Below are positions 21,381 through 30,141 of a stretch of 31,667 bases of DNA, one piece after another (the first letter of the stretch is position 1; each line of letters begins with the position of its first letter). A program made the position numbers and the translations under genes. The notes below the pieces were generated by a model. It made no database searches. It saw nothing but the letters and a program-made list of their open reading frames with translations, and was not told where the DNA came from. Source of the DNA: Psilocybe azurescens (Eukaryota > Basidiomycota > Agaricomycetes > Agaricales > Agrocybaceae). The stretch spans positions 1 through 31,667 of the forward strand of contig JAJIRX010000887.1 of NCBI GenBank assembly GCA_023853785.1, given 5' to 3'.

Positions 21381-22061
21381 GGAGGCGTCTTGTACTTAGC
21401 TCGATGCACATGCCCTGATTTGATATACGCCATCGGTGTGCTATGCAGGTTTAACTCCAACCCTGGCATTGAGCACTGGCGTGCTTTCAAGCATTTATTG
21501 CGGCATATTAGATGGACTCTGGACTACAGGATTGAGTATTCTGCGGATGCGGCACTGCCTGACTTCCAAATGTTTTGTACCTACTCTGATGCTGACCACA
21601 GTGGCAATGTCAATAACGGAAAGTTGACCTCAGGCTACGTCATCACCATTGGTGGTGGAGCTGTGGACTGGTCCAGTAAGCTACAGTCGATCGTCACCAT
21701 GTCCACGACTGAGGCCGAATTTGTTGCAGCCAGTGAGGCCGGTTGTGCTCTTTGCAGCATGCGTACTCTTCTCAAGGAAATTGGATACAAGCTGAAGGGC
21801 GCGTCAGAATTACTCATGGACAATCAATCTGCAATTCAAGTCAGTAAACATCCAGAAAACATGGGAAAACTCAAACACCTAGACCGGCATTTCTTCTGGC
21901 TTCGTGACGCCGTCTACAATGGAAAAATCACACCCATTTACATCCAAACAGCAGAGATGTTAGCTGACATACTCACGAAGCCCCTCTCGCATGATCTGTG
22001 TGACCACTTCCATCTACTTATGGGAGTCGTTGGATCTCCTTCAAACGATCCTATATCATGA
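21381..22061 (+). pseudogene. Copia reverse transcriptase end and RNase H
   Basis: After the solo LTR the frame reads GVLYLARCTCPDLIYAIGVL and LRHIRWTLDYRIEYS, then RNase H with the first Asp in CTYSDADHSGN, the Glu in STTEAEFVAASEAG, the next Asp in LLMDNQSAIQ, and KHLDRHFFWLRDAV. It ends with ADILTKPLSHDL, the usual C-terminus of copia Pol, and stops at 22059-22061. All active-site residues are present in this part. Confidence 0.88.
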
Positions 22062-22080
22062 TGTTCAAGAGTCACCACAT

Positions 22081-22090
22081 CAGGAGGGAG
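22081..22090 (+). promoter_or_regulatory. Copia polypurine tract
   Basis: CAGGAGGGAG abuts the 3' LTR, the expected primer for plus-strand DNA. Confidence 0.75.
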
Positions 22091-22298
22091 TGTCGCATTA
22101 TTGATATAGGCAACACCCTATCACATCATGTTATCTTTCTTTTCTTATCTACTTAATTACATAATGTATCAAACACGTAGATAGTCTCCTTGTTCCCTCT
22201 GTTGTCTCTCTGGCTTTTACAACCAGAGTTAAACATCGGAACAGTTCTCGTCATCTTAGTTCGGATTCCCTTCACACGCTGATCGAAACTATTTGACA
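22091..22298 (+). repeat. Copia 3' LTR
   Basis: 208 bases. Differs from the 5' LTR at about five sites (for example GGTGAC versus GGCAAC), all transitions by eye. Confidence 0.95.
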
Positions 22299-22373
22299 CT
22301 GGATATGTACAAAATTTTGTAGATTTACAATCAGATTTGTACCCAAAAATCAATTTGTGTCAAGGAGATATCG

Positions 22374-22398
22374 TGTGTCAAGGAGGTGTCTTTGACTG
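22374..22398 (-). repeat. Right terminal inverted repeat of the MITE
   Basis: Exact inverse of 15971-15995, followed by TA at 22399-22400. A second TGTGTCAAGGAG copy just inside (about 22355) is a subterminal repeat. Confidence 0.9.
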
Positions 22399-22400
22399 TA

Positions 22401-22763
22401 GAGTTGTGATCTCATTCACCTGTGCGTCTTTAGAACTTCATTTGCTTGTTGCATGATAATAAACTGATCAAAAAAACAAAAACAAAAAAGATTGTCACCC
22501 AGGTCCACCAGAATCAGGCTTCTGACATGCCAAAAGTTGCAAAAATTTAGTCAAAAAATTTGACCAACTCAAAACCCTCATGGGAATTTTACAAAAAGAC
22601 TGTTTTTAGTGTACTTTACAGTGCCCCCATATTCCATTGGACTCCAACAGACTTTCACTGGACCCAGCCAATTCCAATGGACAGTCCATTGGATGTCCAA
22701 CGGATTCCATTGGACTTGACAAAATTCCGCTACCAGTCCAGTGAGAGTCCGGCCAAATTCCGG
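22401..22763. other. Gene-free flank with TCCA/TGGA repeat block
   Basis: AT-rich first half, then a block at 22629-22754 crowded with CCATTGGA, TCCAATGG and CACTGGAC motifs, ending at the LTR of copy B. The last bases before that LTR are TCCGG (22759-22763), presumed target duplication of copy B; its partner lies beyond the window. Confidence 0.5.
22629..22754. repeat. Degenerate TCCATTGGA inverted/direct repeats
   Basis: TCCA/TGGA-type motifs recur every 10-20 bases on both strands, in a 12-base near-palindromic style (TTCCATTGGACT, ATTCCAATGGAC, GTCCATTGGATG). It resembles a transposon terminus and may be the far end of the element that carried the transposase relic at 15466-15880. Confidence 0.6.
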
Positions 22764-23297
22764 TGTTACGATTTCAAGTTAGAGTCACGCAGTGTGTGTA
22801 ATCTAACCACCAATCGTTGTACAAGAACAAGTTCAAGTTCAGGTTGAGCAAGTAAAGCAGAGTAGATTCTCAAGAACTAGCTAAAGAATACAGTAGATGC
22901 TCCCTTGTATAAATACTATGAACTGTACAGCTAGTTGAAACGAGATCAAATGTTCATCAGCAGATGTATATAAAAATAAGAGAAACAGATCGAGTTGAAA
23001 CGAGTTTGAATGTTCATCAGCAGATGTATATAAGAATAAGAGAAACAGATCAAATGTTCATCAAAAGATGTATCATAAAAGATGGAAGTGAAAGAAAAGT
23101 TCATCAGAGTGTACGAATGATGTATCAATGATGTGAAGGATGACAAAGAAAAGGAAAAGAAAAAGAAAAAGAAAGAAAGAAAAGAAAAAAGAAAAGAAAA
23201 AGAAAAGAAAAAGAAAAAGAGAAAGAAAAGAGAAAAGAAAAAGAAAAGAGAAAAGAAAAGAAAGAGAAAAGAAAAAGAAAAAAGACTTGTCGTAACA
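22764..23297 (-). repeat. Copy B 3' LTR with an enlarged purine tract
   Basis: 534 bases against 439-463 for the other three LTRs. Most of the excess is a longer GAAAA/AAAAG microsatellite at about 23144-23285. It holds the same two-to-three-fold GTTCATCAGCAGATGTATAT repeat block as the others. Confidence 0.92.
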
Positions 23298-23357
23298 TTA
23301 CCCCTGTACTACACTCCTTATGCCTCAGAAGGAGTGATGTCCATTACTTCTGTGGGC

Positions 23358-24244
23358 TCAGTAGTCTCCATATGGTTCGCCTGTGGTGTTGGCGATTCCG
23401 GCGTCGTCGAGAAGATCTTTGTTAACTCCTCCATAATAGGGGTCAGCGTGGTCCTCGTTCTCTGGGTTGTAGCTGCAGTCTCGGAAGGAATGTCCGGGTG
23501 CGTATCGATGGCAGTAGATGCATTTAAATCTGGGGCATCTTGGGCGAATATGTCCAGGTTCGCTGCATTGATAGCACGTGACCGACGACGTTGTGCTCGT
23601 TGAGCGATTTGTTGCAGAAGATGAAGCAGTGGACGAGCTTTGTTGACGGGTCATGGGGTTTCGAGGTCGTCTGGGAGTAGGCGTAGGGATGGGAGACCTC
23701 GAGGGAGTGGAGGCGGGAGGCGAAATCTGCGGTGAAGGTGAATTGTCAATGATTGGTGAGAATCGTACCGCTCAACAATAAGCAGGAGGGCGAGCAGAAA
23801 GGGGACGAGAAGGAACAGCGTTCTGGAAAGAGGGATCAATAAGAGAGGGTACCGACGGTTTTCGCACAGTGGGCGATCTGCTATGATATTCCCTCAGCAC
23901 ATCGTACATTTCTCTTTCTAATCCCCACGACTGAAGTTGGTCCAGCAAGGTCGTTGCCATGGCCTGTCGAATGCAAGATTGTTGCCTGGCAAAACAGATT
24001 TCTCGTTCTTCTTGCTGATAGGCTCTGGAAACCTTCGCTAGGTGGTTGATGGCTAAGACGATGTCCGGGTCTTCAAAGTACGAGCAGACTTTCTGAGCCG
24101 TCTACGTCGTCGGGCGAAGAGGTCCAGGGCTTCAGGGGTTGACAAAGTTTGAGCGTAACGAGGTATGGCAGGTTGTTTGCCTTGCAGATGTGGGTTGGCG
24201 GAAGTAGAAGAGGAAGAAACAGCGGGAGTATCGATAAAAGACAT
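23358..24244 (-). pseudogene. Copy B accessory CCHC zinc-knuckle protein
   Basis: Homologue of the frame at 30142-31028. It starts MSFIDTPAVSSSSTS at 24244 and ends EPYGDY at 23358. The two-knuckle block reads CYQCSEPGHIRPRC, then CIYCHRYAPGHSFRDC. At least three frame shifts (near 24110, 23780 and 23640) break it, but most residues match copy A. In copy B the N-terminus (HLQGKQPAIPRYAQTL) is in frame with the ATG, which shows the intended start for the family. Confidence 0.8.
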
Positions 24245-24274
24245 GTTGCGTTGTTCTGATGGTTGAGGAATGGT

Positions 24275-24510
24275 TTAGAGATGGAATGACTTGGCCTTTT
24301 TAACCACTTTGGCGATTAGTGGAAGGCGTTGGTAGAGTTCCTGTTCGACCAGATTTAGCTTGAGACATTGAGATCTGGCTTGGTGGTGAGCAAGTCTAGC
24401 GGCAGCCGGAAGGTAGTTCTGTTTTGCTGTTTCCTTCTGATCGATTGCTTTGTTGTATTGGGTGAGGATTTCTCTTCGCAGCGTCTCAAGGTCTTCTACA
24501 GTTTGATCGG
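24275..24510 (-). pseudogene. Copy B helical accessory frame, 3' part
   Basis: Reads the end of the small Lys/Glu/Gln-rich protein: QLTDQTVEDLETLRREILTQ-like, then ELYQRLPLIAKVV and a stop after KKAKSFHL. It is cut at its upstream side by copy A. This gives the natural C-terminus that copy A has lost by a shift. Confidence 0.65.
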
Positions 24511-24515
24511 TTAAC
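24511..24515. repeat. Copy A target duplication, left (TTAAC)
   Basis: TTAAC also lies directly after the 3' LTR at 31528-31532. Confidence 0.95.
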
Positions 24516-24957
24516 TGTTACGACAAGTCTTTTTCTTTTTCTTTTCTCTTTTCTTTTCTTTTCTTTTCCTTTTATTTGTCATCTTTCACATCATTGATAC
24601 ATCATCATACGCTCTGATGAACTCTTCTTTCACTTCCATCTTTTATGATACATCTTTTGATGAACGTTCGATCTGTTTCTCTTATTCTTATATACATCTG
24701 CTGATGAACATTCAAACTTGTTTCAACTCGATCTGTTTCTCTTATTTTTATATACATCTGTTGATGAACATTTGATCTCGTTTCAACTAGCTGTACAGTT
24801 CATAGTATTTATACAAGGGAGCATCCACTGTATTCTTTAGCTAGTTCTTGAGAATCTACTCTGCTTTACTTGCTCTACCTGAACTTGAACTTGTTCTTGT
24901 ACAATGATTGGTGGTTAGATTACGCACACTGCGTGACTCTAACTTGAAATCGTAACA
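24516..24957 (+). repeat. Copy A 5' LTR
   Basis: 442 bases with 8-base inverted ends (TGTTACGA...TCGTAACA). It has a pyrimidine-rich tract near the start and a repeated block with ATACATCTGCTGATGAAC before the promoter. Confidence 0.95.
24806..24849 (+). promoter_or_regulatory. LTR promoter: TATA box and predicted transcription start
   Basis: TATTTATAC at 24806-24814 is followed about 30 bases later by AGCTAGTTCTT (24839-24849), the segment complementary to the primer site. TATA spacing thus places the RNA start at or next to 24839. Confidence 0.6.
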
Positions 24958-24958
24958 A

Positions 24959-24969
24959 AAGAACTAGCT
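24959..24969 (+). promoter_or_regulatory. Self-priming primer-binding site
   Basis: AAGAACTAGCT starts one base after the LTR. It is the perfect 11-base reverse complement of 24839-24849. In Tf1 the first 11 bases of the transcript fold back on the primer site and are cut to prime minus-strand DNA; this layout matches. Confidence 0.7.
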
Positions 24970-25206
24970 TCTCACTCTACCATACTGCTTCGTCCACAAG
25001 CGGTATCGGGAGCTTGAACCAGACACCACGACATCTCGAAGCGGAACCTTCTCCGCAGACTACGACACCGACGACAGTGGTGAACGAACGCCTACATCAG
25101 ACATTCAACCCACTACCCGAACTCCAGGACTATCGTCAGGAGAAGAATACTTCACCGACGCCTCTGAACCCTCTGAACCCTCTGAAAACTCTGAACCGAA
25201 ACACAA

Positions 25207-26134
25207 ATGGTTGACCAAATGGCAATCGACACCCCGAAGACAAGGGAACTCTCTCTTAACAAACCTACACCCTTCAACAGCGAACGGTTTAAAAGCAAGA
25301 AATTCCTTCAAGAATGTATCCTCTATATGGGGATCAACAAGGACGTCTACGACACCGAACCGAAGCGAATTGCGTTCATGCTCTCTTTCATGCAAGAAGG
25401 GAACGTGGTCGTCTGGAAACAACAATTCGTCCAGAACAAACTGAACCTCGACCACGGGGGACATTGACTTACCAACATACAAAGAATTCATTGACGAATT
25501 CCAGAAAGCCTTCAAGCCAGAAGAAGAAGACATCGATGCATTGGACAAATTAAAAATGCTTCGACAAAAGAACCTGACCGCTGAACAACTAGTAACCAAG
25601 TTCAAATTACTGGTTGGAGAAGCGGGGATGACCAACGACTCCGGCACTGCAAATAAACTCCTGATCGAGATGTTCAAAACGGCGCTGAACCCAGCGCTAG
25701 TACAGAAGATCATCCAATCCGAGAAGAGGCCCACCAAGATCGAAGAATGGTACGACAAAGCCATGTCTTTCGATAGGAGCTATCGACTCGCGATGGCAAT
25801 AAGAGGCCCGTCTCAATCAAACGCGATTCATTCCCAGATCCAGCGCCAAAAAGATCCCCTTGCAATGGACGTTGATGTTATGACCACCGAGGAACAAACG
25901 AGCCTTATGAAAAAAGGGGCTTGTTTCAGATGCAAACAAACAGGACATCTCGCTGTAGATTGTCCTCAGAAGAAGAAGAACAACCCGTTCATACCAAAGG
26001 AGTTGCCGAAGAAGAAATGGACACCCAAGGACCTTCATGCCCATATCCGGGAGTTGAACATGGAGGAAAGAGAAGAACTGGCGAGTTTGGCAATGGAAAA
26101 CCAGGAGGAGGAAAATAACACTAAGGATTTTTAA
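25207..26134 (+). pseudogene. Copy A Gag with CCHC zinc knuckle
   Basis: Capsid and nucleocapsid protein of the element. It starts MVDQMAIDTPKTRELSLNK at 25207 and has the Gag core FLQECILYMGINKDVYD, AFMLSFMQEGNVVVWKQQF, then YKEFIDEFQKAFKPEEE and TAEQLVTKFKLLVGEAGM. The zinc knuckle CFRCKQTGHLAVDC (25922-25963) has perfect C-X2-C-X4-H-X4-C spacing. One extra G in a run of five at about 25457 shifts the frame after NLDHG; otherwise it is open to the TAA at 26132-26134. Confidence 0.88.
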
Positions 26135-26199
26135 AGCGGAGAACCGAATCGACGTCGGTCTCTCCACGATTAGGCATCTATTCTGTATTTATGGCTACG

Positions 26200-26600
26200 C
26201 TCAAGAATAAATCTATGCTTTTACCGATTTCATTCTCTGCCATAAAAACGGAAAGCCACAAATCGTCAAAACCTCGGGTCTAATTGACTCTGGAGCTGGT
26301 GGAAAATTCATCGACCAAAACTACGCTAGGAAATTAGGACTCGAACAGAAGAATCTGAAGAGAAGCCTCACGGTGTACAACATGGACGGAACTCTCAACA
26401 AGAAAGGAACAATCTCTACCTTTGTAGAACTCAATCTTACTATCGGGAACAGGACGAACAAGGAAATTTTATTTGTCTCAGGACTAGGACGACAAAAAAT
26501 TATTCTAGGATTACCTTGGCTCCAAAAACAAAACCCTGACATCGATTGGGAAACTGGAAAAGTCAAATGGAGAGTTTCCAAATCTATCCGCACCACTACT
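26200..26600 (+). pseudogene. Copy A retropepsin protease
   Basis: The active site sits in LIDSGAGGKFIDQNYARKLG (about 26283), followed by the flap region and the conserved ILGLPWLQKQNPDIDW block that ends gypsy proteases. It begins in a frame different from Gag, so Pol was either made by frameshifting or the shift is a mutation. A Glu-rich linker follows to about 26790. Confidence 0.83.
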
Positions 26601-26799
26601 ATGGAAGAAGAACTGGAAGAAACTGAACCGATCGTGGACACCAAGGACGCCCCACTCGAAGACTTCAACGCTTTGGTAATAGATTTTATCGAAGCAAAGA
26701 CTCGAAGAACTGGACCAGACATGGATCAACGCGAAAACTACAGCTTCACAAACTCTGGCAATGGAACACGAAAACAGGACACCTGCTAAACCTCTGGAA

Positions 26800-27650
26800 G
26801 AACTTATTCCCCGGACCTCCACAACTACCTCGGACTTTTCGACAAAAAGACAGCAGATTGATTTCCCATCTCAAGACCCTGGGACCACAAAATCGAACTG
26901 AAACCTGAATTCAAACCGAAACCATGCAAAGTCTATAGCCTCACCCCGGAAGAACAAATCGAACAGGACAAATTTCTCAAAGAAATGCTGGACAAAGGAT
27001 ATATCGTCAGATCAGAATCGGACATTGCATCGCCTTTTTCTTTGTAGCCAAGAAAGATGGAAAATTGCGACCTTGTCAGGACTATCGATATCTAAACGAA
27101 TGGACAGTAAAGAATGCCTACCCCTTGCAACGGATCCCTGATCTACTGGACAAACTCAAAGGAGCGAAATTCTTTACTAAGCTTGACGTCAGACAAGGAT
27201 ACAACAACGTTTGCATTCGAAAGAAGATCAACGGAAAGCCGCCTTCAAAACGAATCGAGGACTCTTTGAACCCACGGTTATGTTCTTCGGATTATGCAAT
27301 TCCCGGCCACTTTTCAATCTATGATGGATTGGCTATTCGAAGGCGAAATCTCTGGAGGATTCGTGATTATCTACATGGACGACATCTTAATCTTTGCCGA
27401 AAACCAAGAAGATTTGGCAAAATACGAGCGAATTGTCCTACAAAGGCTAAAGGATAATGACCTGTACCTCAAACCAGAGAAATGCGTCTTCAGACAACAA
27501 AAAGTCGAATACCTAGGGATGATAATTGAAGAAGGAAAAGATCTCCATGGACCAATCAAAACTCAAAGGAATCCGAGACTGGCCCGCACCTACCACAGTC
27601 AAGCAAGTCAGGGGATTCCTGGGATTTGAAATTTCTACCGAAAATTCATC
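26800..27650 (+). pseudogene. Copy A reverse transcriptase
   Basis: Conserved steps in order: [84 protein letters not shown] (first catalytic Asp), and [14 protein letters not shown] with YMDD at 27372-27383, then LYLKPEKCVFRQQKVEYLG. Shifts near 26870, 27035, 27240 and 27540 break the frame; none removes an active-site residue. Confidence 0.88.
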
Positions 27651-28180
27651 CGGAAGTTCTCTACGGTGGCGCAACCCCTTAACGATCTCCTAAGAAAGGA
27701 CAAGAAATTGAATGGACGAGCGCAGCTCAACGAGCATTCGACGAACTAAAACGACGATTCACGGAAGAACCGGTTCTCTCGATGCCAGATCCGAACAAAC
27801 CATTTCAAATCGAATGCGACGCCTCTAAATATGCATCTGGAGCCGTACTAACTCAACTCGATGGAAACGGCGACAGACACCCATGTGCCTTTATTTCGAA
27901 AACCTTCTCCCGCTGATGGAAAGGAATTACGAAATCTACGATCAAGAACTCCCTGGCAATTGTACGAGCATTGCAGGAATGGAGACACTACATTCAAGGA
28001 TCTGAACACCACGACGATCATTCATTCTGATCACAAGAACCTGACCTACTTCAGAAGCCCAAGAAACCTGAACAGACGGCAAGCTCGATGGTCATTATAC
28101 CTATCCGAATTCGATCTGAAACTGATCCACATGCCTGGGATGAAAATGATTCAATCTGACGCCTTATCAAGAAGGCCAGA
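27650..28180 (+). pseudogene. Copy A RNase H
   Basis: Gypsy-type RNase [19 protein letters not shown] (first Asp), FSP.ERNYEIYDQELLAIVR (Glu) after a shift near 27900, TIIHSDHKNLTYF (Asp), then QARWSLYLSEFDLKLIHMPG and SDALSRRPDF, the usual end. It would remove RNA from the RNA-DNA hybrid during reverse transcription. Confidence 0.85.
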
Positions 28181-28399
28181 TTTCATACCAGACAAAGACC
28201 ACAATAATGAAGATGTGACTCTATTACCAGAGGAACTTTTTGTCAATTTAATCGACACTGAATTACAACAGAAAATCATTGATTCGGAAGAATTCAACAC
28301 GGATATTGCGGAAATCTTGAAAGCTCTATTGCAAAGTGGACCATCGAACTTACGAACCGACCTCAACGACTGGAAAACGGAGGAATTCAACGGGAAAAA

Positions 28400-29375
28400 C
28401 GTTATCTTTTATAAAGATAAAACATATATACCAAAAAACCAAAATCTACACCAACAAATTGTGAAATCCTTTCACGATCTACCATCAGCAGGACACCCCG
28501 GAGAACTAGAAACTTACAACGCAGTAAAGGCACATTACTGGTGGCCCGGACTACGATCCTTCGGTAAAACAATATGTCAAAGGCTGCGGAATCTGTCAGC
28601 AATTCAAAATTAACAGAAATCCCTCTCACCCGTCTTTCATGCCAATCGCCGGACCAACCTCTACACGACCATTTGCGAACTGTTCAATGGACTTCCTAAC
28701 CGACTTACCACCGGTTAAAAACAGCGTGGGACAGATCGTGGATGCACTCATGGTCGTGGTAGACCATGGGCTTACTAAGGGGTGATTTTAATACCTTACC
28801 GGGAAGAAAGGGGAAACCGGGAGAAGCACTTGACGGAAGGAGCAGCTCAACTCTTGCTTGACAACCTTTTCAAATGATTCGGACTCCCAGATAGCATTAT
28901 CTCTGACCGAGACCCCCTATTCACCGCAAAAGTCTTCCAAGAACTCATGAAACTCTTAGGGATCAAGTCCAAATTAACGACGGCCTATCATCCAATAGGA
29001 GACGGAACCACCGAACGATTCAACCAAGAAATAGAAGCCTACCTGTCCATCTATTGTTCTTCACACCCAACCGATTGGAACAAGTCAGTTGGAACGTTGG
29101 AATTCACTCACAACAACAGGAAACACTCCAAAGGGTCAAAACCCCATTCGAACTCACCTTAGGTTCATCTCCGTTGGCCATTCCACTTGCATTCAAAAAC
29201 ACCAAAGCCCCATCTGTAGAAGAAAAAGTCAAACATCTCCTAAAAGATCGAGAAGAAGTGTTAGCCGCCCCACGAACTTGCAAGACAAAGGATAGCCGAA
29301 CGACAAAAATCGAACTTCAAACCATTCGAGAAAGGAACGAAAGTTTGGCTAGACTCCTGCAACATCTCCACTAGG
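28400..29375 (+). pseudogene. Copy A integrase core
   Basis: The zinc-binding HHCC domain reads FHDLPSAGHPGELETYNAV, YWWPGLRSF and, after a shift near 28565, CGICQQFK. The core follows: ANCSMDFLTDLPPV (first Asp), IISDRDPLFTAKVFQELM (second Asp) and YHPIGDGTTERFNQEIEAYL (Glu; the common DGQTER motif has Thr for Gln). Then come WNKSVGTLEFTHNNRKH and a basic tail. Shifts near 28785, 28876 and 29150 break it. Confidence 0.87.
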
Positions 29376-29769
29376 TATCACTCGAAGATGAAACCCGAAA
29401 CGAGAAGGCAGTTCACGATCACAGAAGTCTTGGGACCTCTCACATACAGACTCAAAATACCCAAGATATGGAAGATTCACGACACATTCCATGCCACTTT
29501 ACTCATGCCTTACAAAGAGACGGAAACATACAGACCAAACTTCCCTAGACCACCACCCGAGATCAAAAATCAGGAAGAACACTGGGAAGTTGAGACTATT
29601 TTGAACCACAGAAAAACAGGACGAAAACCCAAGAAAGGAAAGCAGAAATATCAATATCTTATCAAATGGAAGGGATTCCCTATCTCCGAAGCAACGTGGG
29701 GAAAAAGATGACGCGTTTGATGACGACAGCGAGACTCTTCAAGAATACCGCAAATCACACAAACTCTGA
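29376..29769 (+). pseudogene. Copy A integrase C-terminus with chromodomain
   Basis: The GPF/GPY-like block EVLGPLTYRLKIPKIW and HDTFHATLLMPYKE precede a chromodomain: HWEVETILNHRK, then QYLIKWKGFPISEATW. In chromoviruses this module steers insertion toward chromatin carrying methylated histone H3. One extra base at about 29704 produces an early stop (29709-29711). In the intended frame the protein ends ETLQEYRKSHKL at 29767-29769, only 17 bases before the next ATG. Confidence 0.88.
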
Positions 29770-29786
29770 TCATCACTACCATCCTG

Positions 29787-30111
29787 ATGCCTCACTTTCT
29801 TGACGCATCGCCTCGTCTTTCACTCGAAGCTCTGAAACAAACCAACTCGAAACTCCCATCTTTGATACCCCGTTAACCGATCAAACCGTAGAAGACCTTG
29901 AGACGCTGCGAAGAGAAATCCTCACCCAATACAACAAAGCAATCGATCAGAAGGAAACGGCAAAACAGAACTACCTTCCGGCTGCCACTAGACTTGCTCA
30001 CCACCAAGCCAGATCTCAACGTCTCAAGCTAAATCTGGTCGAACGGGAGCTCTACCAACGCCTTCCACTAATTGCCAAAGTAGTTAAAAGGCCAAGTTGT
30101 TCCATCTCTAA
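29787..30111 (+). CDS. Accessory helical frame after pol (function unknown)
   Basis: A small protein of about 100 residues. The main open frame runs from about 29804 to 30108: ETPIFDTPLTDQTVEDLE, LRREILTQYNKAIDQKETAK, QARSQRLKLNLVERELYQRL, PLIAKVVK. It is rich in Leu, Glu, Gln and Lys with heptad-like spacing, so a coiled coil is likely. The ATG at 29787 (MPHFLDASPRLSL) is in another frame, so either a shift occurred or the start is elsewhere. The same section is present in copy B, whose end (KKAKSFHL, stop) shows that copy A lost one A near 30088. No family recognised; retrotransposon origin is inferred from position. Confidence 0.5.
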
Positions 30112-30141
30112 ACCATTCCTCAACCATCAGAACAACGCAAT

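Larger units (their letters stand above)
16569..22298 (+). mobile_element. Ty1/copia LTR retrotransposon, complete but inactive
   Basis: It is 5,730 bases long with 208-base LTRs (TG...CA), a 5-base duplication (CTGGA), and a primer site and purine tract in the expected places. The internal domains run in copia order: Gag with zinc knuckle, protease, integrase, reverse transcriptase, RNase H. The polyprotein is broken by several shifts and stops, and the reverse transcriptase is split by a solo gypsy LTR at 20918-21380. The two LTRs differ at about five sites by eye, all transitions, so insertion is fairly recent. Confidence 0.95.
15971..22398. mobile_element. TA-flanked inverted-repeat element (Tc1/mariner-type MITE), split by a copia insertion
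   Basis: Perfect 25-base inverted ends (15971-15995 and 22374-22398) begin CAGTC and are each bordered by TA. CAGT ends with TA duplication are typical of Tc1/mariner elements. Without the 5,730-base copia insertion and its 5-base duplication, the element is about 693 bases and encodes no transposase, so it is a miniature or deletion derivative. The motif CTCCTTGACACA recurs near 16168 and next to the right end, like subterminal transposase-binding repeats. Confidence 0.75.
22764..24515 (-). mobile_element. Gypsy copy B, 3' portion, left of the nested insertion
   Basis: Read on the minus strand this is the 3' LTR (23297-22764), the CCHC reading frame (24244-23358) and the end of the helical reading frame (to 24275). 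It stops at the TTAAC target where copy A inserted and resumes at 31528-31667. The pol region and 5' LTR lie past the window end. Confidence 0.92.

Noticed and set aside
22930..23110. CRISPR-like spaced repeats (GTTCATCAGCAGATG...)
   Set aside because: These are imperfect repeats within a retrotransposon LTR in a fungal genome, and the intervening sequence is also repeated, so they are not spacers.
23133..23603. 156-codon plus-strand frame beginning with Lys/Glu-rich repeats
   Set aside because: It is the purine microsatellite of the copy B LTR read as protein, followed by the antisense of the CCHC frame.
25105..25764. 219-codon minus-strand frame over gag
   Set aside because: The plus-strand frame has the Gag core and zinc knuckle; the minus frame is its shadow.
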